Of a stretch of DNA of 64,000 bases, positions 34,838-45,091 are shown piece after piece. The notes below the pieces were generated by a model, which was given only the letters and a program-made list of their open reading frames with translations, was not told the origin of the DNA and ran no database searches. The stretch is from an uncultured Eubacterium sp. (GTDB lineage: Bacteria > Bacillota > Clostridia > Peptostreptococcales > Anaerovoracaceae). Each line of letters starts with the position of its first letter. Position 1 is the stretch's first letter. The position numbers and the translations under genes were made by a program. Where the stretch lies: positions 1 to 64,000 of the forward strand of contig CALBGO010000021.1 in the NCBI GenBank assembly GCA_937894585.1. The letters are read 5' to 3'.

Positions 34838-35465
34838 TGAGGAGAAAAAGGTGAATAACGAAGAATTGAAAGAAGAACTGAACCGGGAAGGTTCAGCGGC
34901 AGAAGAAAAAGAAGCGGAATCCGCCGGAACAGGCGACGGCGACAGAACCGGAGAGTTTAAAGAAGCGGCAGAAGCTGAAAAAACTGCAGAACCGGAAGAA
35001 ACCGGAAAAAGCGGCGGCGCAGAAAGCGCGGCTGCAGCGGAAACCACAGAGGAGGATGAAGCCCTCAATACAAAATATATGAGATTGATGGCAGACTTCC
35101 AGAACTATAAGCGGAGAGTCGAAAAGGAAAAAAGCGATATCTATGCATTCGCAAACGAAAAACTGGTTTCGGAGCAGCTGGCGGTCATCGACAACTTCGA
35201 AAGAGCGCTGATGGTGGAAACTGCGGATACCGGTTTTGCGGAAGGTATGAAGCTGATTTTCAAACAGCTGACCGATGTACTGGAAAAAGCTGGTCTGGAA
35301 GAGATCAAAGCCCACGGCGAAGATTTCGACCCGAACTTCCACAATGCCGTAATGACAGAAGACAATCCGGAATTCGAAAGCGGAAAAGTGACGGAGGTTC
35401 TGCAGAAAGGATATATGCTGAACAAGAAAGTAATTCGTCCGTCTATGGTAAAAGTCAACAATTAG
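34830..35465 (+). CDS. grpE: Nucleotide exchange factor GrpE
   Basis: GrpE releases ADP from DnaK. The N-terminal 80 residues are an acidic Glu/Ala-rich region, followed by the long coiled-coil helix (LMADFQNYKRRVEKEK) and the C-terminal beta domain (FDPNFHNAVM ... VLQKGYMLNKKVIRPSMVKV). The start overlaps hrcA; a GTG at codon 8 with GAGGAG before it is an alternative start giving about 204 residues. Confidence 0.93.
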   Translation: MNNEEKKVNNEELKEELNREGSAAEEKEAESAGTGDGDRTGEFKEAAEAEKTAEPEETGKSGGAESAAAAETTEEDEALNTKYMRLMADFQNYKRRVEKEKSDIYAFANEKLVSEQLAVIDNFERALMVETADTGFAEGMKLIFKQLTDVLEKAGLEEIKAHGEDFDPNFHNAVMTEDNPEFESGKVTEVLQKGYMLNKKVIRPSMVKVNN

Positions 35466-35567
35466 CGATGTAAACGGTTCAATTTACAGAACCTGCTTAT
35501 ATTCGCAGATAAAACAGTCAAGTATAGTAAATAAATATAGATAGTATCCAAAAAGGAGGAAAATAAA

Positions 35568-37457
35568 ATGGCAAAAGTAATTGGTATAGACTTAGGTACA
35601 ACTAACAGCTGCGTATCCGTACTGGAAGGCGGCGATCCTGTCGTAATCGCTAACGCAGAAGGAAACAGAACCACTCCGTCCGTAGTGGGTTTTGCAAAGA
35701 ACGGTGAAAGACTGGTCGGCGAAACTGCAAAGAGACAGGCAGTAACCAATCCGGACAGAACCATCTCTTCCATTAAGAGACATATGGGTGAAAACTATTC
35801 CGTGGAAATCGACGGCAAGAAATACACGCCGCAGGATATTTCCGCTATGATCTTAGGTAAACTGAAAGCAGATGCTGAAGCTTATCTGGGCGAAAAAGTA
35901 ACAGAAGCTGTTATCACAGTTCCTGCATACTTCTCCGACGCACAGAAGCAGGCAACCAAGGATGCCGGCAAAATCGCAGGTCTTGAAGTAAAGAGAATCA
36001 TCAACGAGCCGACTGCTGCATCTTTGGCATACGGTCTTGACAAAGAAGAAGGCTCCCACAAGATTCTGGTATACGACCTGGGCGGCGGTACATTCGACGT
36101 TTCCATTCTGGAACTGGGCGACGGCGTGTTCGAAGTACTGGCTACAAACGGTGACACACACCTGGGCGGCGATGACTTCGACAATGCAGTGATGAACTTC
36201 CTGGCTGACAGCTTTGCAAAAGAAAACGGCGTAGATCTGAGAGCAGACAAGATGGCGCTGCAGAGACTGAAGGAAGCTGCAGAAAAAGCCAAGAAAGAGC
36301 TGTCCAGCGCACAGACTACAAATATCAACCTGCCGTTTATCACAGTAACTGCAGACGGTCCTCTGCATATGAATATGGACCTGACCAGAGCAAAATTCGA
36401 TCAGCTGACTGCTGACCTTGTCAATAAATCCATCGAACCGATGAAGAAAGCTATGGCAGACGCAGGCGTAACCAACGCAGATCTTGCAAAGGTTATTCTG
36501 GTCGGCGGTTCCACAAGAATTCCGGCTGTACAGGAAGCAGTAAAGAGAGTAACAGGCAAAGAACCGTTCAAGGGCATCAACCCGGACGAATGTGTATCCG
36601 TAGGCGCTGCAATTCAGGCAGGCGTTCTGACCGGCGAAGTACACGATGTACTGCTGCTGGACGTTACTCCGCTGTCTCTGTCCATCGAAACACTGGGCGG
36701 TGTTGCAACCAAACTGATCGAAAGAAATACGACCATTCCGACAAAGAAGAGCCAGATCTTCTCCACCGCTGCTGATAACCAGACAGCTGTAGACATTCAT
36801 GTAATGCAGGGTGAAAGAGAAATGGCGTCAGGCAATATCACATTAGGCAGATTCCAGCTGACCGGTATTGCACCTGCTCCTCGCGGAATTCCTCAGATTG
36901 AGGTTACTTTCGATATCGACGCCAACGGTATCGTAAATGTAAGCGCAAAGGATCTGGGAACAGGAAAAATGCAGAACATCACAATCACTTCTTCCACAAA
37001 CCTGTCCGAAGACGAAATCAACCAGAAGGTAAAAGAAGCGGAACAGTATGCAGAAGAAGACAAGAAGAGAAAGGCTGAAATCGAAGAGAGAAACAAGGCT
37101 GAAAACCTGGTTTACGAAACAGAAAAAGCGCTGAAAGAACTGGAAGGCAAAATTTCCGACGATGAAAAGAAGGAAGTGGAAGATGCCAAGGAAGACCTGA
37201 AGAAGGCTCTGGAGGCAAACAATCCTGATGACATCAAAGCTAAGACAGAAGCTTTAACTGAAAAGTTCCATACCATTTCCACTAAGCTGTATGAACAGGC
37301 TGCACAGGCGCAGCAGGCAGCAGGCGGTGCAGGATTTGATCCGAATATGGCAGGCGTTGCAGGTGCGGCAGGTGCCGGCGCAGCAGGCGCAAATGCAGGT
37401 CCTGCAGATGACAATGTAGTGGATGCGGATTATGAGGTTGTAGATGACGACAAATAA
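35568..37457 (+). CDS. dnaK: Chaperone DnaK (Hsp70)
   Basis: The main cytosolic Hsp70, 629 residues. The ATPase domain shows [11 protein letters not shown] at residue 5, [13 protein letters not shown] and [12 protein letters not shown]; the substrate domain follows the [14 protein letters not shown] linker, and the lid ends in a Gly/Ala-rich tail with the usual acidic terminus. It follows an AAAGGAGG site. It shows the strong codon bias of an abundant protein. A repeat element lies directly behind the stop. Confidence 0.98.
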   Translation: MAKVIGIDLGTTNSCVSVLEGGDPVVIANAEGNRTTPSVVGFAKNGERLVGETAKRQAVTNPDRTISSIKRHMGENYSVEIDGKKYTPQDISAMILGKLKADAEAYLGEKVTEAVITVPAYFSDAQKQATKDAGKIAGLEVKRIINEPTAASLAYGLDKEEGSHKILVYDLGGGTFDVSILELGDGVFEVLATNGDTHLGGDDFDNAVMNFLADSFAKENGVDLRADKMALQRLKEAAEKAKKELSSAQTTNINLPFITVTADGPLHMNMDLTRAKFDQLTADLVNKSIEPMKKAMADAGVTNADLAKVILVGGSTRIPAVQEAVKRVTGKEPFKGINPDECVSVGAAIQAGVLTGEVHDVLLLDVTPLSLSIETLGGVATKLIERNTTIPTKKSQIFSTAADNQTAVDIHVMQGEREMASGNITLGRFQLTGIAPAPRGIPQIEVTFDIDANGIVNVSAKDLGTGKMQNITITSSTNLSEDEINQKVKEAEQYAEEDKKRKAEIEERNKAENLVYETEKALKELEGKISDDEKKEVEDAKEDLKKALEANNPDDIKAKTEALTEKFHTISTKLYEQAAQAQQAAGGAGFDPNMAGVAGAAGAGAAGANAGPADDNVVDADYEVVDDDK

Positions 37458-37459
37458 TC

Positions 37460-37590
37460 GCACTTGTTAAATTTCCGTACTGCTTTGGTTTGCTGTCATT
37501 CGCACTCGTTTATGTACTTTGAGTACACGCGCTCGTGCTCGTTCAGCAAACCTGTGCATTACGGAATTTTCCCGGCGTGCGAAAGGCAGT
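37460..37590 (+). repeat. Structured intergenic repeat, copy B
   Basis: This diverged, collinear relative of the element behind the SDR gene starts three bases after the dnaK stop. Nested stems are visible: CCGTA/TACGG outside, a perfect GGTTTGCTG (37487-37495) / CAGCAAACC (37544-37552), and GTACT/AGTAC in the middle. There is no coding frame. The remaining gap to dnaJ has nothing else recognisable. Confidence 0.65.
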
Positions 37591-37741
37591 TCCGCTGAGA
37601 ACGAAATTTCCGGCGCATTTGGAAAGCAGCCGGTACCGTATATTTAATAAATTGTCAGCATTGTCCGTGGCGGAGGCGTCTCCGCCGCGGCATTACTGCG
37701 TTATATGTATCAGTAAATTTGATGGAAGGTAAATAGAAATT

Positions 37742-38884
37742 ATGGCAGAAAAAAGAGATTATTATGAGGTCCTCGGTCTGAAGAAGGGCGCGAGCGAAGA
37801 TGAAATCAAAAGAGCCTTCCGAAAGATGGCGATGAAATATCACCCTGATAAAAATCCGGGGGATAAAAAAGCCGAAGAAAAATTCAAAGAAGTAAATGAA
37901 GCTTACAGCGTTCTGTCGGACCCGGATAAAAAGAGCAAATACGACCGGTTCGGTCATGCGGGGGTAGACCCGAATGCAGGCTTTGGAGGCGCAGGTGCCG
38001 GCGGTTTCGGCGGGTTTGATGATATCTTTGATATTTTCGGCAATATGTTCGGCGGAGGCGGCGGCTTTGGAGGCGGCGCTGCAAGAAGAAATGCGCCGAT
38101 GAAGGGCAGAGATCTGCAGAAAGCAATTACTATTGATTTTGAAGAAGCCGCTTTCGGATGTAAAAAAGAAATCAGTATTAACAAATATGTAAAATGCACA
38201 ACCTGCAACGGCGAAGGAAATGCGCCGGGAACAGAAAAGAAAACCTGTGCAAACTGCGGCGGCAGCGGTCAGGTGCATACGGTGCAGAGAACGCCTTTCG
38301 GCCAGTTCCAGAGCACCGGTCCGTGTCCTGAATGCGGCGGCAAAGGCAGCGTAATCGAAACGCCGTGTCCTGAATGCGGCGGCAGCGGAAAAGTCCGCAA
38401 GACCATTAAAATTCATGTGGATATTCCTGCCGGTGTGGACAATGATAGTGTCATTCCGATCAGAGGTCAGGGCGAGCCGGGTGAAAACGGCGGACCGAAC
38501 GGAGATTTTTATGTGGTAATCACTGTAAAACCGCATAAAATGTTCAAAAGAGACGGAGACAATCTGTATCTGGATATTCCGATTACCTTTAATCAGGCGG
38601 CGCTGGGCGATGAAATTACAGTACCGACTCTGGACGGTAAAGTTTCCTATAAAGTTCCGGCAGGAACACAGCCGAACACCGTGTTCCGCTTAAAAGGCAA
38701 AGGGGTTCGCAATGTCAGAAGCGGTCGTATGGGGGATTTATATGTAAAAGCCGTTTTGGAAGTGCCGACCAAGCTTTCCGCAAAGCAGAAGAAAGCAATT
38801 GAAGAAATGGGAAAAGCAGTTGATCATAAATGCTATCAGAAAAAATCCGGATTTGCGGAGAAAATGAAGGAACTGTTTAAATAA
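37742..38884 (+). CDS. dnaJ: Chaperone DnaJ (Hsp40)
   Basis: This J-protein stimulates DnaK ATPase. The 380 residues have the J-domain with HPDK at about residue 33, a Gly/Phe-rich linker (residues 75-120), four CxxCxGxG zinc motifs between about 155 and 220, and the C-terminal substrate-binding domains. The ribosome site (GGAAGG, 12 bases off) is modest. Confidence 0.97.
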   Translation: MAEKRDYYEVLGLKKGASEDEIKRAFRKMAMKYHPDKNPGDKKAEEKFKEVNEAYSVLSDPDKKSKYDRFGHAGVDPNAGFGGAGAGGFGGFDDIFDIFGNMFGGGGGFGGGAARRNAPMKGRDLQKAITIDFEEAAFGCKKEISINKYVKCTTCNGEGNAPGTEKKTCANCGGSGQVHTVQRTPFGQFQSTGPCPECGGKGSVIETPCPECGGSGKVRKTIKIHVDIPAGVDNDSVIPIRGQGEPGENGGPNGDFYVVITVKPHKMFKRDGDNLYLDIPITFNQAALGDEITVPTLDGKVSYKVPAGTQPNTVFRLKGKGVRNVRSGRMGDLYVKAVLEVPTKLSAKQKKAIEEMGKAVDHKCYQKKSGFAEKMKELFK

Positions 38885-38956
38885 GCCGTTTCAGAAACAG
38901 AACAGTTTGTTCCAATGATATTTCGGGAATCGGCTGAATAAACATTGAATTTCGCG

Positions 38957-39002
38957 CGAAGGAAAATCTGCACAGGGCAGAATTTCCTTCGTGTATTTTT
39001 TT
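38957..39002 (+). terminator. Intrinsic terminator after dnaJ
   Basis: A 15-base arm CGAAGGAAAATCTGC pairs with GCAGAATTTCCTTCG, followed by a T-run. Confidence 0.92.
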
Positions 39003-39102
39003 GAAAAATATTTTGGAATTTGTAAGAGGGTACTGGCAGGAAACCGTTTATCATGTATAATAGGAGTAGAGCCTTTGGGCATTTTCAGTTTGGAGGAAAA
39101 AG

Positions 39103-40071
39103 ATGAAATACATAGAAATTGATATAGAAACTACAGCGGCAGGGATAGAGGCGGTAGTCGGTGAGCTGATGGCTATGGGAATTACCGATACGGTGGTGGA
39201 AGATCCCCGCGATATTGAGGAGCTGATGGACAAGAAGCAGACTTACGACTGGGATTATCTTGATGACAGCATCGTGGAAAAAATGAAGGATAATCCGAAG
39301 GTGAAGATTTATCTTGAAGATACAACGGAAAATCGCAAGCTGGCAGCAAGGATCGCTCCCGCTATGATTTCTCTGAAAAAGGCTGCAAAAACAGGCGCTT
39401 TCGGTGAGAATTCCGATTTCGGAAGTCTTCGCATTACCAGCAGCATAGAAGACGATGCTGCGTGGAAGGACAAATGGAAAGAGTATTTCAAGCCGTCTCG
39501 GATTTCCGATTCTATTGTGGTAAAGCCGACCTGGGAATCCTACGAGAAACAGGCGGATGAAAAGGTGATTGAAATTGATCCCGGTATGGCATTCGGAACC
39601 GGAACCCACGAAACCACTTCTCTTTGCGTAAAAATGCTGGAAAAATATCAGAAAAAAGGCGATAAAGTACTGGATGTAGGCTGCGGAAGCGGGATTTTGT
39701 CCATCGCTGCGGCGCTTTTGGGCGCAGAAGATGTACTGGGCGTCGATATAGATCCGGTGGCTGTTTCTGTCGCTGCGGAGAATATCGCATTAAACGGTGT
39801 TGTGGATACGGCAAAGGCCCAGTATGGAGATTTAACCAAAGGAATTGATTACAAAGCGGATATTGTTGTGGCGAACCTGATGGCAGATCTTGTGATGATG
39901 CTTGCGGAAGATGCCGCAAAACATATGAACGGGGACGGTCTGTTTATTTCGTCTGGAATCCTTGTAGAAAAAGAACAGCAGGTTGCAGAGCATCTGCGGG
40001 GGTGCGGATTTGCCATTGCGGAAATCTGCGAGGACGGCGGCTGGTGCTGTATTACGGCGAAAAAAGCATAA
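39103..40071 (+). CDS. prmA: Ribosomal protein L11 methyltransferase
   Basis: PrmA trimethylates ribosomal protein L11. The 322 residues have the N-terminal substrate domain, then the SAM-binding core with GMAFGTGTHETT, VLDVGCGSGILSIAA and GVDIDPVAV, and the NLMADL segment in place of the usual NIL motif. A TTGGAGG site precedes it. The position after dnaJ and before rsmE is the standard order. Confidence 0.94.
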   Translation: MKYIEIDIETTAAGIEAVVGELMAMGITDTVVEDPRDIEELMDKKQTYDWDYLDDSIVEKMKDNPKVKIYLEDTTENRKLAARIAPAMISLKKAAKTGAFGENSDFGSLRITSSIEDDAAWKDKWKEYFKPSRISDSIVVKPTWESYEKQADEKVIEIDPGMAFGTGTHETTSLCVKMLEKYQKKGDKVLDVGCGSGILSIAAALLGAEDVLGVDIDPVAVSVAAENIALNGVVDTAKAQYGDLTKGIDYKADIVVANLMADLVMMLAEDAAKHMNGDGLFISSGILVEKEQQVAEHLRGCGFAIAEICEDGGWCCITAKKA

Positions 40072-40136
40072 TTTGAGCCGGCAGCATTTGAAGACAGCCT
40101 GCGAAAAAAAGTCAAGTTATTTTAGGAGGAGACTCT

Positions 40137-40733
40137 TTGAAAAAGGGTAACAGTAAAAGAAAAAACGATGTGATATTCATTCTGTTCAGTCTGGTGCTGG
40201 GTTTATTTATGGGATGGATTTCAAAAGATATTGCGGGACTTGAGACGATAGGGGCGGTTATTGAGAATATGGGTATATGGCTCTTTGTTTCAACCCTTCT
40301 TGCAGTTTATACGCCGGAGGCGGTGCGCGGAGCCCTTCATGCCTTTACCTATTTTGCAGGTGTGATTTTTGGATATTTCGGGCATATTCTGCTGCTTTCG
40401 GGATCGGCGGAGATACAGCTTCTGCTCCGGTATCTGATTCTGGCTGTGATAGGCGGGGTGATCGGATTTATCAGCGGAAACTGCCGCAGCAGAGAATGGC
40501 TCGGCGCAGCCTGCACTGCGGTTCCCGTTTCTCTTCTGATTGCGGAGGCTTATCCGATTTACAAAGGTTTTTCTCTTGTTCTGGGGATTGATATTATCTT
40601 TGCAGCGGTTTTATATATCCTGATGGCGCCGGGTAAAATGCAGAAGCTGATGGCGATGCCTTTTATCATTGTCTTTGTGTTTGTGCTGGTATATTTTAAT
40701 GTATTTTCCCGCATTTTCGGAGGTTTTATATGA
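40137..40733 (+). CDS. Polytopic membrane protein, unknown function
   Basis: The 198-residue protein consists almost entirely of six or seven hydrophobic helices and has a basic N-terminus (KKGNSKRKND). It starts with TTG after AGGAGGAG. Its stop overlaps the rsmE start, so the two are co-translated. It resembles DUF6518-like or ECF-like small membrane proteins only in general form; no function is assigned. Confidence 0.7.
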   Translation: MKKGNSKRKNDVIFILFSLVLGLFMGWISKDIAGLETIGAVIENMGIWLFVSTLLAVYTPEAVRGALHAFTYFAGVIFGYFGHILLLSGSAEIQLLLRYLILAVIGGVIGFISGNCRSREWLGAACTAVPVSLLIAEAYPIYKGFSLVLGIDIIFAAVLYILMAPGKMQKLMAMPFIIVFVFVLVYFNVFSRIFGGFI

Positions 40734-41464
40734 GAATTTTTACACAGCCCTCAGCGGTGGGAGATGCGGTGATTCGCATCACAGACAGAGGGGATATCCG
40801 CCATATGACAAAGGTCATGCGTATGAAGGAAGGGGACAGAGTGGATGTGTCCGATTCAAGTGAATGGGAGTACCTGACGGAAATTCTGTCTGTTGATGAA
40901 GATGAGGTCGTGCTTTCCATACTGGATAAACAGAAGTTTTCTCGCGAGCCGGAGCTTGCGGTCACTTTATTTCAGGGCGTACCCAAGGCGGGAAAAATGG
41001 AGATGGTGATTCAGAAGTGCGTGGAACTGGGTGTTTACAGTATTGTGCCGGTTTTTACAGACCGCAGTGTAGTAGTGGAAAAGAGCAACTTTTCAAAGAA
41101 GCTGGCAAGGTGGCAGAAGGTGGCTGATGAGGCGGTGAAACAGTGTAAGCGGGGCAGAATCCCGCAGGTTGAACCGCAGCTGCGATTTTCAGAGATGGCG
41201 GAGCGTCTTTCCGAATTTGATCTGGTGCTGTTTCCTTACGAAAATGAGGCGGACTATTCTATTAAGGACTGTCTGCGCAGCCTTTCCGAAAAACCGCGGA
41301 CCGTTGCGGTCGTAATCGGTCCGGAGGGAGGATTTTCGGACAGTGAGGCGCAGAAAATGGCGGAAATTTCTGCCGTACAGGTAACCTTGGGAAAAACGAT
41401 ACTCAGAACAGAGACTGCCGGTATGGCGGCTCTGGCGATGATTATGTATGAGCTTGAACTGTAG
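40730..41464 (+). CDS. rsmE: 16S rRNA m3U1498 methyltransferase
   Basis: RsmE methylates U1498 of 16S rRNA. The 244-residue SPOUT-fold protein has the N-terminal PUA-like domain, LFQGVPKAGKMEMVIQKCVELG and the knot region VVIGPEGGFSDSEAQ and LGKTILRTETAG. It overlaps the preceding membrane gene by four bases. Confidence 0.95.
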   Translation: MRIFTQPSAVGDAVIRITDRGDIRHMTKVMRMKEGDRVDVSDSSEWEYLTEILSVDEDEVVLSILDKQKFSREPELAVTLFQGVPKAGKMEMVIQKCVELGVYSIVPVFTDRSVVVEKSNFSKKLARWQKVADEAVKQCKRGRIPQVEPQLRFSEMAERLSEFDLVLFPYENEADYSIKDCLRSLSEKPRTVAVVIGPEGGFSDSEAQKMAEISAVQVTLGKTILRTETAGMAALAMIMYELEL

Positions 41465-41486
41465 ATATGAAAAATAGGAGGAAGAA

Positions 41487-42872
41487 ATGGATTTAAGCTA
41501 CATGAAAACCGCAGAAGTCGGTATTCCGGAAGATCTTGAAAGACTGAAATGGACCGGGAGAATCAAGGAGTATGAAAAAACGGCGCAGCTGCATCTGCAG
41601 CGGGAGGATTTGCCGGAAGCGGTGAAAAAGTGCATTGTGCTGGAGCTTCGCAAGATGAAGGTCAATGCCGCAGAGTATCCTCTGACCGAAGAAGAGCTGA
41701 TTGCACAGTTTGCAGAGGTTGCGCCGGGATTCTGTAAAGATGATCTGGAGAAGCTTGCTTTGGATTTGGACTGGGCATATGTAGAGGGCGAAAAGCGTTA
41801 TTTCGGCGCGACCAGATCCGCCCTGTTAAAATCCAGTCCGCTGCTTCGGAACTGGCCGGGACTTAAAATAGAAATTTCCGACGGAGATTGGGTCAGAAAG
41901 ACGACTTCAAAAATCAAAGAGCAGGGAAAAATGCGGATTGAAGCGGAAGTGGAAAAAACCATCGAAGTATCCGAAGAGGCTGCGGCAGGTCATCATCTGC
42001 GTATAGATATTCCGTTTCCTTCTCCGAAGGGCAGCATTATGAAAGCTGCGGAATTTATTTCCGCAGAGGGCGATGTGAAGATAGCGAGGGAAGATGCCTA
42101 TGCAAGAACTGCGGTCTTTGAAGCCGACGGAGACGAAAGACGCAGTTTTTCGGTTCGTTACCGCACAGAGATGGAAATTGAATACCGTTCTTTTGAAGAT
42201 TTTCTTGCGGCAAGAGAAAAGAATGGCATAACTTCAAATCTTCCGAATGCGGATATCAGAGAAGACGATTTATTGGAAAACTCTCCGGCAGTGATGTTTA
42301 CGCCGTTTATCCGCGCACTCTCTGAGAAAATTGTGGGAGATGAAACGGATAAAATTGTAATCGCAAAGAAGATTTACGATTATATGCTGGAACATTACCG
42401 CTATTCTTATGTGAAGGATTATGCGGCAATCGACAGTGTGGGAGAATATTTTGCCCTTCGCGGCAGAGGTGACTGCGGTCTGCAGTCTATGCTCTTTATT
42501 ACTCTCTGCAGATATAACGGAATTCCTGCAAGATGGGAGTCCGGCGTTACAGTGGAGGAGGACGGAACAGGCTGTCATGACTGGGCGCTTGTTTACCTGG
42601 AGGGCACCGGCTGGAGACCGGTGGACTGCTCTTTCGGAGGCGGCGCAATGGTATTTGATAACCGCGAAGGCGCTGATTTCTATTTCGGCAATATTGATCC
42701 GTACAGAATTATTTTTAATACGAAAGAGATGGCGGATTTTGAGCCGCCGAAAAAGCAGTTCCGTTTTGATCCTTATGACAGTCAGGTCGGAGAGGGCGAG
42801 ACCGAAGAAAGAATGCTGGAAAACGCTGAACTGAAAAAGACGACCAAACTGATTTACTGCAGAGAAATTTAA
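41487..42872 (+). CDS. Transglutaminase-like cysteine protein
   Basis: The 461-residue cytosolic protein has a transglutaminase-like core with triad Cys330 (RGDCGLQSM), His364 (GCHDWALVY) and Asp380 (PVDCSFGG). Before it lies a 300-residue region with a helical part and a beta-rich immunoglobulin-like part (EVEKTIEVSEEAAAGH). There is no signal peptide. An AGGAGG site precedes it. Bacterial relatives are mostly proteases or amidases of unknown target. Confidence 0.8.
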   Translation: MDLSYMKTAEVGIPEDLERLKWTGRIKEYEKTAQLHLQREDLPEAVKKCIVLELRKMKVNAAEYPLTEEELIAQFAEVAPGFCKDDLEKLALDLDWAYVEGEKRYFGATRSALLKSSPLLRNWPGLKIEISDGDWVRKTTSKIKEQGKMRIEAEVEKTIEVSEEAAAGHHLRIDIPFPSPKGSIMKAAEFISAEGDVKIAREDAYARTAVFEADGDERRSFSVRYRTEMEIEYRSFEDFLAAREKNGITSNLPNADIREDDLLENSPAVMFTPFIRALSEKIVGDETDKIVIAKKIYDYMLEHYRYSYVKDYAAIDSVGEYFALRGRGDCGLQSMLFITLCRYNGIPARWESGVTVEEDGTGCHDWALVYLEGTGWRPVDCSFGGGAMVFDNREGADFYFGNIDPYRIIFNTKEMADFEPPKKQFRFDPYDSQVGEGETEERMLENAELKKTTKLIYCREI

Positions 42873-42937
42873 TTTTCGGAAAGCATCGCGAGATTCAGCG
42901 TTCGGAGAGAAGCTTTGAACAGGAAGCGCAGCAGGAT

Positions 42938-44842
42938 TCAGTGTTCGGAAAGAAGCTTTGAAAAGTCGAAATCGGGTTTTCGTATATTTCTTTTGAGGAG
43001 GTACAGGCAGTCTGTATCTCCTTTTTTTATTCTGTTGATTCCGGAAGCACAGCTGAGTGTGGCGCGAAAGTTCATTTCTTTTAAAAGGGCTCTTGCATCT
43101 TCTGTGTAAGCGCCGTAAGGCCATGTGAAGGTGTTTGGCGCAGCGCCGGTGACAGATTTCAAAAAAAGCTGATTTCTGTATAGATCCCCTTGCAGTCTTT
43201 TCAAGTAGTCGCTTGGAGTTTCCCGGGGCTCTTTGCTTGCGCCGCGCCGTTCACTTGTGATTTTATGCAGGTTGTAAGTATGGTTCTGTATTTCCCAGAC
43301 ACCGCTCTCTTTCATCTGACGAAGCTCGGAGATATTTGCGGCGCAGGATCTTTCATTTCTGTACTTTGTTTGTGACATCTCTCTGCTGGCGCTGCCGATG
43401 ACGGAAATGACCGCTTTCATACCGTATTCTTTCAGAATCTCCGTGCCGAAGGTATGGTTGTTCAGATAACCGTCATCGAAGGTGATGATAACCGGCTTTT
43501 CGGGAAGGCGCAGGGAGCCGCTTTTATCATAGACATAGTGTATGAGTTCTGTCATAGTAACGGAGGTGTACCCCTGTTCCTTCAGATAACGCATATCGCT
43601 TTCGAAAGTTTCTGCCGGCACATAGTAGTCGCCGACTCTGCTCTGCCGGTCGGTGAGTCCGTGGTACATAAGAATGGGAAGGTTTACTTCGGCTTTGTCT
43701 TTTTGGGCTGCGGAGCTGGAGGTGTGGGAACCGGGCATACTGCTGTTCGGCGTTCCGGCTGCGTTTCTATCCGGCATACTGCCGTTCGGGGTTCTTGCTG
43801 CGTTTTCCGAGACGGGTATATCTGCGGCAGCGGGCATAGTTCCTTTAACTCCGGATGCTTTTGCGCGGTTTGCGGAAAGCAGCTGAATCAGCGGGTAAGT
43901 GTCAATCCAGATTTCCGAGAGACATTCCTTCTGCGATTCGTCAAAAATCAGCTGTATGCCGAAGTGGAGATGCGGTACATTGATATTGTTGACATTTTCT
44001 TTTATGCTGTAGCCGCTTTGTCCCGTATAGCCTATGATTTGACCTGCGCGGACTCTGCTGCCTTCTTTTAAGCCTTTGGCAAAGGGAGCGTCTTTACGCA
44101 GATGAGCATAATAATAGTAGCGCTGCCTGTCGAGACTTCGAATGCCGATTCTCCAGCCGCCGTACTGATTCCAGCCCATCGCTTCAACAACGCCGTTTTC
44201 CACCGCAGCTACAGGTGTGCCTACGGAGCAGAACATATCGTGTCCCAGATGTTTCCTTGCAAAGCCGTAACTTCTGCCGTTTCCGAAGTCATCGCTTTCT
44301 GTGTACAGGTATCCTGCAGCAATGGGCGAAAAGGCGGTAAGACCGTAAGTGCCGTCTTCACGGAATCCCAGAAGATTTCCGATGACCGCAGAATATGCGC
44401 TGTAATAGTAATCATAGACTTTGTAACCTTGGATAAGGTCGCTTACGGAACTTCCCGAAAGGCGTTTTTCCGCAAAGGTTTTCAGGTCGTTTTTTTGATA
44501 CCCGCTGAAGTCTCCGCCGTTTCGCGAGGCAAGATAAGCAAGGCTTTCGGTCCAGGGCAGATGCAGATCCTGCTCAAAAGTTTCAATATCCATCTCCATA
44601 GCGTCCTTTAAGGCTTCATAAGTGACATTGAAATCTACCCATTTAATGTAATCCTTTTTGTTTTCTGCGTTTCCTGCCGAAACTGAAGGCGCGGTGGCTG
44701 TCAAAGCAGGATTCGGTGTGCCTGACGAAACCGAAGGCGGCTCGGAAGAAGCAGAAAAGGAAGGCGGCGCCGGGGCGTTTTGGCTGACTGTGACACAGGC
44801 CAGAAGACAGAGAAGAAAAACCGAGAAAAATTTTTTGATCAT
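42938..44842 (-). CDS. Lipoprotein fusing M23 peptidase and polysaccharide deacetylase
   Basis: The 634-residue exported protein has a lipoprotein signal (FLLCLLAC, Cys16) and a Ser/Pro-rich linker. A helical region leads to an M23 domain at about 190-310 with the zinc ligands in LGHDMF and HLHFG, which would cleave peptidoglycan cross-bridges. After a linker with a near-repeat (NAARTPNGSMPD / NAAGTPNSSMPG) comes a NodB deacetylase domain from about 390 to the end: ILMYHG, TFDDGY and NHTYNLH supply the Asp and metal histidines. Peptide cleavage and glycan deacetylation would then act on the same wall region. AGAAAGGAC precedes the start. It may be sporulation-related. Confidence 0.85.
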   Translation of the reverse strand: MIKKFFSVFLLCLLACVTVSQNAPAPPSFSASSEPPSVSSGTPNPALTATAPSVSAGNAENKKDYIKWVDFNVTYEALKDAMEMDIETFEQDLHLPWTESLAYLASRNGGDFSGYQKNDLKTFAEKRLSGSSVSDLIQGYKVYDYYYSAYSAVIGNLLGFREDGTYGLTAFSPIAAGYLYTESDDFGNGRSYGFARKHLGHDMFCSVGTPVAAVENGVVEAMGWNQYGGWRIGIRSLDRQRYYYYAHLRKDAPFAKGLKEGSRVRAGQIIGYTGQSGYSIKENVNNINVPHLHFGIQLIFDESQKECLSEIWIDTYPLIQLLSANRAKASGVKGTMPAAADIPVSENAARTPNGSMPDRNAAGTPNSSMPGSHTSSSAAQKDKAEVNLPILMYHGLTDRQSRVGDYYVPAETFESDMRYLKEQGYTSVTMTELIHYVYDKSGSLRLPEKPVIITFDDGYLNNHTFGTEILKEYGMKAVISVIGSASREMSQTKYRNERSCAANISELRQMKESGVWEIQNHTYNLHKITSERRGASKEPRETPSDYLKRLQGDLYRNQLFLKSVTGAAPNTFTWPYGAYTEDARALLKEMNFRATLSCASGINRIKKGDTDCLYLLKRNIRKPDFDFSKLLSEH

Positions 44843-45091
44843 AGATTTAGGTCCTTTCTAATAAGGCAGTATATTAAAACTGGCAGAAAATATAACTGAG
44901 CGGGAGAAAACGGCAGAAGAAAGTTTGTCATATTTCTATAGCTGCATGTTGCCTGAAATTGTTTTCTGAAAGCCGCCGGCGAAAGATTTTCTTGAAGAAA
45001 GTGGAAAAAGGTTGTACTATTATATATATCAAATTTGCTCGTAAAGGCGGCGATTTGCCGTCCGGCTGCGAGCTGGATCAAAAGGAGTTTT

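Noticed and set aside
35853..36800. 315-codon minus-strand frame opposite dnaK
   Set aside because: It is the antisense reading of a strongly codon-biased dnaK, is cysteine-rich with no domain, and lacks a ribosome site.
37655..38536. 293-codon minus-strand frame opposite dnaJ
   Set aside because: It overlaps a certain dnaJ and has no initiation site or recognisable motif.
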